A stretch of 64,000 nucleotides of DNA from Rachycentron canadum (lineage: Eukaryota > Chordata > Actinopteri > Carangiformes > Rachycentridae): assembly GCA_038496675.1 (NCBI GenBank), contig CM076650.1, positions 14,209,670 through 14,273,669 on the forward strand, read 5' to 3'. Positions within the stretch are counted from its first letter, which is position 1. Each line of letters opens with the position of its first letter. A program made the translations under genes and the position numbers. This document shows positions 61,609 through 64,000 of this stretch, one piece after another. Under the pieces are notes generated by a model that was not told the DNA's origin, searched no databases, and saw only the letters and a program-made list of their open reading frames with translations.

Positions 61609-63659
61609 CGATTGAAGGATGACTGTAAGGCACAAACCACAGTAAAAAAAAAAGTCTATATATAGTGAAGACTTTTGAAAAAGTGCACTTTTAACCACTG
61701 TGGCTTTTACAGAAGTGAAACACAAATTTAGGGGTACAACTAAATATTATTTTCATTGTCGATTAATTTAACAATTATTTTCTCAATTAATTATTTACTT
61801 TTTTATGTTTACAAAATTTTAGAAAACAATGAATAAATGTCCATGGAGTTGTCTTCAAGTCTCCTATTTAGAGTTGAAACCTTTTAAACAAAAGCAGGAA
61901 ATCAACATATAAATTATCAAGATGTTTAAGAGCCTGGATATTTTTGACAATTTTGTATGATGTTAATCGATTAATTGGATAATATCTGCGGCTCAACACA
62001 CATCACTAGATTAATATTCATAGTAGTGTGTGTATGCATGTATGTGCATGTTTGTTGTGTAAATCCTCTGCCTTAGATAAAGATCTCAGAGATCAGTGTG
62101 GTTATAATGCCCCCTCCAGTATGAGATGTGATCCCATTAGCTGGAAACAAAGCCTCTTTACTGCCAGTGATAGGGCAAATCTGTTCCTGCACCAACTGTG
62201 AGAGAGGGAGGAGGGGGGAGGGGGGTATCTCTCCCACTCTCATTTCCGGACTGTCCAGCCAGCTCACGTTCAATACATTTTAGGTGCTGAAGTATTGATC
62301 CCCGCTTCTCTCTCCCACACAAACACACACTCTTCCACTAACATCTGTGTTTAAGTGCATAATGTTCCTAAGCCTGTCTGTCAGCACTCACAGTCAGCAT
62401 GACGATGTAAAGCCAGCCATTTAGTTTTCCAAACAGGAGCAAACAGGCCGCTTCACCTCCATTACTGGTGCTTTCATGGCAGAGAAAGAGCTTTCCATCC
62501 TAGAAAGGAGCGATTCACACGCCATAATATACTGTAATGATGTCCTGAGCATCCGCTTGTCCTGCTGGGGTGCTTTATTAAGAAATATTTGACCATCCTT
62601 GCATCACCAGGAGGGCAAAAACAGCTAATTAAGAAATAGGTTAAGAGAGGTTAAATGCAGAATGAGAGAATATCCCAAACACTGTAATACTAATGTTGAT
62701 GAAAACAGGGGCCTGAGAGTGAAAGTAGTTGGACTGATTCAGCTTGGGATGATTGCACCACAATAAAACTGGATGTATAAACAAAAGATCACTCAAGCAA
62801 ACAAACACTGGCATCAATTTCCAACCAAATGTTGTCCACACCATTATGCCACATGACTGAGGTTATTTTTGCACAATAAAAAGGTCAGGTTTGTTTATAT
62901 TCCCCACCCGCAGCTGGGACTGTCTGCCTTTTACTGATATTCATAAAACAGAAGACGCTCGGTAAAGAGTTTTGAAGCAACAGGATGTCTTGAGTTGCAA
63001 TGTCATATTCCAGTAAACTCTGTGGGTTGACTTCATGCACATTGTACTGCAACAAATGTGCAACTGCTTCTTAAACCTTAGGGATAAATGTCTGGGGTGC
63101 AATGTGTCAACTAAAGTATAAGGCCCAAAGAACCCTATGGCTCACACTCGGGGTGGACTATTGCTATGCCCTCTTGAAGCAGAGCCATGTACAGTCATCT
63201 CCAGCTGAGAAATGTGGTGGTATTTCCTGCAGTGTTTGGAAAAGACTGGGCCCATTGGCGGCTGCTCTGCTGCAGCTGTAGCTGCAACCATCTGCATACA
63301 ACTGGCCTGACTGCAACCACCACCAGACGAGTAAACAAGTTACATATGCAAGCGCCGTATAACAACTTCAAGAGATTGAAGAGATCAAATGACAACAGGG
63401 TCATGCAATGGGAGATTCTTGCACCACGCTTTGTCGGGAAAAGTCGTGCCTGCTTTACTGGATTTGGACATTTGCGTCCCTTCCTCACCTGACCAACCTC
63501 GCCGATCCCTCCTGAGCCGTCGATCCGGGGACGCTTGCACTCCGCCCCGGCCGAGTCCACCAGAGCCGCTGCTGTCTGTCCGTCTGGCTCCGGGTCTCCT
63601 CGCTTCATGCCCCGGACAGCTGCGGGAGCGCCGCCCGGGTTGGGATGAACCCCAGCCAT
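33407..63659 (-). CDS. rbfox2: RNA-binding Fox-1 homolog 2 (splicing regulator)
   Basis: Thirteen coding exons on the minus strand: 63659-63489, 57195-57145, 44741-44535, 43347-43180, 42668-42615, 42467-42375, 38505-38418, 38039-37983, 37858-37714, 37096-37051 (or 36649-36613), 34599-34511, 34276-34204 and 33451-33407. They give 428 residues with the 46-nt exon. The protein binds (U)GCAUG in introns and controls alternative exons. One RRM spans about residues 174-255: RNP2 is LHVSNI, RNP1 is KGFGFVTF, preceded by RFRDPDLRQMFG and QFGKILDVEIIFNERG. The Pro/Gly/Ala-rich N-terminus and the C-terminus (GRVYTADPYHAALAP, then YRGGYSRFAPY) are typical. The first exon (GMKRGDPEPD, KRPRID) and the next one (NNDPLTLGYHGYP) match RBFOX2 rather than RBFOX1 or 3. 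I chose the ATG at 63659 because it aligns with the mammalian long form; an in-frame ATG 27 codons upstream (63740) is possible. A nine-residue insert follows the RRM. Confidence 0.95.
34511..34599 (-). other. rbfox2: rbfox2 C-terminal exon with poly-alanine tract
   Basis: Encodes GGYAAYRYAQPAAVATP followed by nine Ala and YSD. The Ala run is built from GCA/GCT codons and so can vary in length. It joins phase 0 on the left side of the message and phase 2 on the right. Confidence 0.9.
35670..35694. repeat. poly-G tract
   Basis: About 18 G residues in an rbfox2 intron, flanked by purine-rich sequence. Confidence 0.9.
36613..36649 (-). other. rbfox2: rbfox2 alternative 37-nt exon (muscle-type M43 counterpart)
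   Basis: The acceptor TCTCTGTAG and the donor CCCCAG|GTAGGG bound a 37-nt exon. Entered in the phase left by the exon at 37714, it reads LVFQDISGRLPQ after the shared Gly and joins in frame to GGYAAYRY. It has the same phase (1 mod 3) as the 46-nt exon, so either can be used but using both or neither shifts the frame. In RBFOX1 the brain (B40) and muscle (M43) exons occupy this position; this looks like the muscle-type partner. The call rests on splice sites, phase and position, since the residues are only loosely similar to the RBFOX1 M43 peptide. Confidence 0.7.
37051..37096 (-). other. rbfox2: rbfox2 alternative 46-nt exon (brain-type B40 counterpart)
   Basis: Encodes VMAYQDGFYGAADLY, bounded by the acceptor GTCTCTCAG and the donor CTCTAT|GTAAGT. 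The mammalian B40 exon encodes VVYQDGFYGADLY-like residues. Here two extra codons make it 46 nt while keeping phase. Three minus-strand TGCATG elements lie 240-500 bases upstream in the same intron. Confidence 0.85.
37334..37597 (-). promoter_or_regulatory. rbfox2: cluster of three UGCAUG Fox-binding elements upstream of the 46-nt exon
   Basis: On the transcribed strand TGCATG occurs at 37339-37334, 37557-37552 and 37597-37592, all inside the 617-base intron before the 46-nt exon. UGCAUG is the known RBFOX binding word. Upstream binding usually represses the following exon, so this could be auto-regulation of the exon switch. Confidence 0.55.
38383..38409. repeat. poly-A tract (plus strand)
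   Basis: About 27 A residues just past the donor of the rbfox2 exon at 38418. On the transcribed strand it is a poly-T run beginning near intron position 9. Confidence 0.95.
38510..42370. other. rbfox2 intron, no separate gene seen
   Basis: A 3.9 kb intron between the exons at 42375 and 38505. It is A-rich on the plus strand with several poly-A and poly-T runs. On the minus strand GCATG occurs at about 42036-42208, downstream of the 93-nt RRM exon. Open frames here are low-complexity and unsupported. Confidence 0.5.
42375..42467 (-). other. rbfox2: rbfox2 93-nt RRM exon (auto-regulated in mammals)
   Basis: Encodes GFGFVTFESSADAERARE and on to GRKIE, i.e. RNP1 and the second half of the RRM. 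It is 93 nt and symmetric (phase 0 to 0), so skipping leaves the frame intact. In mammals this 93-nt exon is skipped by Fox auto-regulation to give a protein that cannot bind RNA. Size and phase are preserved here. Confidence 0.85.
44535..44741 (-). other. rbfox2: rbfox2 exon encoding the Pro/Ala-rich N-terminal region
   Basis: Begins GSQDSAGGQEGLV, then PPPFSAF and eight Pro, QNGLALDYGG and an Ala/Asn-rich end, then joins SDGSSQIDGQ in the next exon. It corresponds to the mammalian exon starting GNQEP, but the sequence has diverged a great deal except for the PPPPQNG core. It is the shared exon that alternative first exons must join, in phase 0. Confidence 0.85.
44760..47420. other. rbfox2 intron, no gene seen
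   Basis: Intron sequence with CA and GT microsatellites (46507-46549 and 46637-46669). No supportable gene. Open frame minus 46422-46892 runs through the GT repeat and is spurious. Confidence 0.5.
46507..46669. repeat. two (GT)n microsatellites
   Basis: GT runs at about 46507-46549 and 46637-46669, separated by unique sequence. Confidence 0.9.
47435..48128 (-). pseudogene. broken coiled-coil protein pseudogene, family not recognised
   Basis: On the minus strand an ATG at 48128 opens MAVQQSVQIMSKARDKMVVL and runs 38 codons to an in-frame TAG at 48014-48012. The frame resumes as QNLNLDACGRYWKRFIQLQG and on to LLSENLNE. It then shifts by one base and continues from 47914 as KLNLDTVVSNLAALLLECQA, then MENMVSVLAEVVAPHLAKEQ. 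A last coding-like piece, DVDDVLQMCTEVELLRAEIYF-stop, lies near 47435-47500 in another frame. Heptad-like Leu spacing and high Glu/Lys/Gln suggest a helical coiled coil. No splice sites separate the pieces, so a retrocopy is likely. I cannot name the parent. Confidence 0.5.
49259..49292. repeat. (AAT)n microsatellite
   Basis: Eleven or so AAT units. Confidence 0.9.
52876..52946. repeat. (CT)n microsatellite
   Basis: CT dinucleotide run with CCCTCT interruptions. Confidence 0.95.
54064..54096 (-). CDS. rbfox2: rbfox2 alternative first coding exon
   Basis: On the minus strand ATGATGGGACTG opens MMGLYYPSVLS and ends exactly at a strong donor, TTGTCG|GTGAGT, in phase 0. The next exons (57195 lies upstream; 44741 downstream) are phase 0, so this exon can splice straight to GSQDSAGG. 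An in-frame TGA lies seven codons upstream, so the ATG is the first. The 600 bases upstream on this strand are GA-rich, with no repeats of other kinds, and could be 5'UTR and promoter. Mammalian RBFOX2 is known to use several alternative first exons that join this same exon. The peptide itself I infer from splice site and phase. Confidence 0.55.
54100..54735. repeat. long CT-rich (GA-rich on the minus strand) tract
   Basis: About 600 bases of strongly polypyrimidine sequence on the plus strand with runs of CT, CCCT and TTTC, including (CT)n near 54660-54690. It lies just upstream of the alternative first exon of rbfox2 and could be a GAGA-like promoter region or simply expanded low-complexity DNA. 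It creates several overlapping Ser/Pro/Leu open frames that I do not accept. Confidence 0.8.
54740..57140. other. rbfox2 intron, no gene seen
   Basis: Unique AT-rich intron sequence upstream of the alternative first exon. No ORF with domain or splice support. Confidence 0.5.
57145..57195 (-). other. rbfox2: rbfox2 second coding exon, long isoform
   Basis: A 51-nt, phase 0 to 0 exon encoding NNDPLTLGYHGYPSHSQ, with the acceptor TCTCTTTCAG and donor AGTCAG|GTAAGG. It aligns with QNEPLTPGYHGFPARDSQ of mammalian RBFOX2 and is one of the strongest pieces of evidence for RBFOX2 identity. Confidence 0.9.
61559..61608. repeat. (CA)n microsatellite
   Basis: About 48 bases of CA dinucleotide. Confidence 0.95.
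61730..61996 (+). mobile_element. non-autonomous hAT-like MITE, old copy
   Basis: Begins AGGGGTACAACTAAATATTA and shows TTTTCATTGTCGATTAATTT, then a middle with AAAATTTTAGAAAACAATGA, and ends ATGTTAATCGATTAATTGGA followed by ATATCTGCGGCTC. The start, the GATTAAT core words, the 'aaaattttagaaaa' middle and the end all match a common fish and vertebrate MITE whose full form begins CAGGGGTGCAACGATTA and ends in 'attaatcgttgcagctct'. The many mismatches show it is old. Class assignment is from memory. Confidence 0.6.
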
Positions 63660-63745
63660 GGTGTCCAGCTCTCTATCCCGGTCCATAAGACCCCGGGACA
63701 CAGGCAGCATGATTGATGCAACGTCGGTCGACATTAACATTTAAA
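63480..63745 (-). promoter_or_regulatory. rbfox2: CpG-rich first exon region of rbfox2
   Basis: This stretch has many CG dinucleotides (CGCCGATCC, CCGCCCCGGCCGAG, GCGCCGCCCGGG) in otherwise AT-rich DNA and overlaps the first coding exon. CpG islands mark the main promoters of broadly expressed vertebrate genes; the promoter itself would lie to the right, toward 63.8 kb or beyond. Confidence 0.6.
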
Positions 63746-63879
63746 AATCGTCTTTTGAGGCCAAACCGGGGCTAAAACAGACCAATCTCGTGCACCTTTG
63801 TGCTTAAGCCAAGCCTCTGTACTATGCACTTAAACCAGCCCCGACTGTTTTCCACCGGGCCTTTGTATGACCCCCCCAC

Positions 63880-63902
63880 CACACACACACACACACACAC
63901 AC
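63880..63902. repeat. (CA)n microsatellite
   Basis: Short CA run close upstream of the rbfox2 first exon. Confidence 0.9.
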
Positions 63903-64000
63903 CTTTAAGAGTTGATGTATCTGGAAATGTTTTGGCTCTCGTAGTTCAACACCGCGTTTGGCTTTAAAAACAAATAGCCCATAAAACACCGCCTATAACT

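Larger units (their letters stand above)
57200..63480. other. first intron of the long rbfox2 isoform
   Basis: A 6.3 kb intron. No gene supported. It holds an MITE copy at 61.7-62.0 kb and a (CA)n tract at 61.56-61.61 kb. Confidence 0.5.

Noticed and set aside
63187..63492. 101-residue plus-strand open frame next to the rbfox2 first exon
   Set aside because: It is antisense to the rbfox2 first exon and intron 1; the minus-strand reading has splice, phase and family support.

Overview
The window is vertebrate nuclear DNA, almost certainly from a teleost fish (probably a percomorph-type lineage, which is less sure). The genes are split by GT-AG introns, the intergenic DNA is AT-rich and full of (CA)n, (CT)n and poly-A tracts, and fragments of common fish repeats are present. 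The genes themselves are a fish osteocalcin with a very long serine/acidic propeptide, erp27, two cone-type PDE6 gamma genes and rbfox2. I rebuilt the exon models by hand from splice sites and reading phase; every junction I list keeps frame.

Layout. 1-5.1 kb: no gene, but a decayed LINE reverse-transcriptase fragment near 3.4-3.6 kb. 5.18-6.25 kb, minus strand: osteocalcin (OC2-type), four exons, complete. 6.4-10.98 kb: intergenic, with two fragments of a common fish repeat. 10.98-16.27 kb, minus: erp27, seven exons, complete, ending in the ER-retention signal KTEL. 16.3-24.0 kb: long intergenic stretch with a compound CA array and one speculative three-exon ORF. 24.03-25.2 kb (minus) and 26.78-29.55 kb (plus): two head-to-head pde6h genes, 72 of 75 residues identical, each with a 5'UTR exon and an OTX/CRX-type TAATCC motif just upstream of a TATA-like box. 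33.4-63.66 kb, minus: rbfox2, thirteen coding exons from a CpG-rich first exon at the right edge to the stop at 33407. It has mutually exclusive-looking 46-nt and 37-nt exons, an alternative first exon at 54.1 kb, and a broken coiled-coil pseudogene in a large intron.

How the genes relate. erp27 and pde6h are also neighbours on human 12p12.3, where matrix Gla protein (MGP) lies beside them. Here a Gla protein of osteocalcin type sits in that position. rbfox2 maps elsewhere in human (22q12), so the window probably spans an ancestral or fish-specific synteny join near 30-33 kb. The genes do not form a pathway: osteocalcin is a secreted mineral-binding protein, erp27 an ER chaperone-family protein, pde6h a photoreceptor enzyme inhibitor and rbfox2 a splicing regulator.
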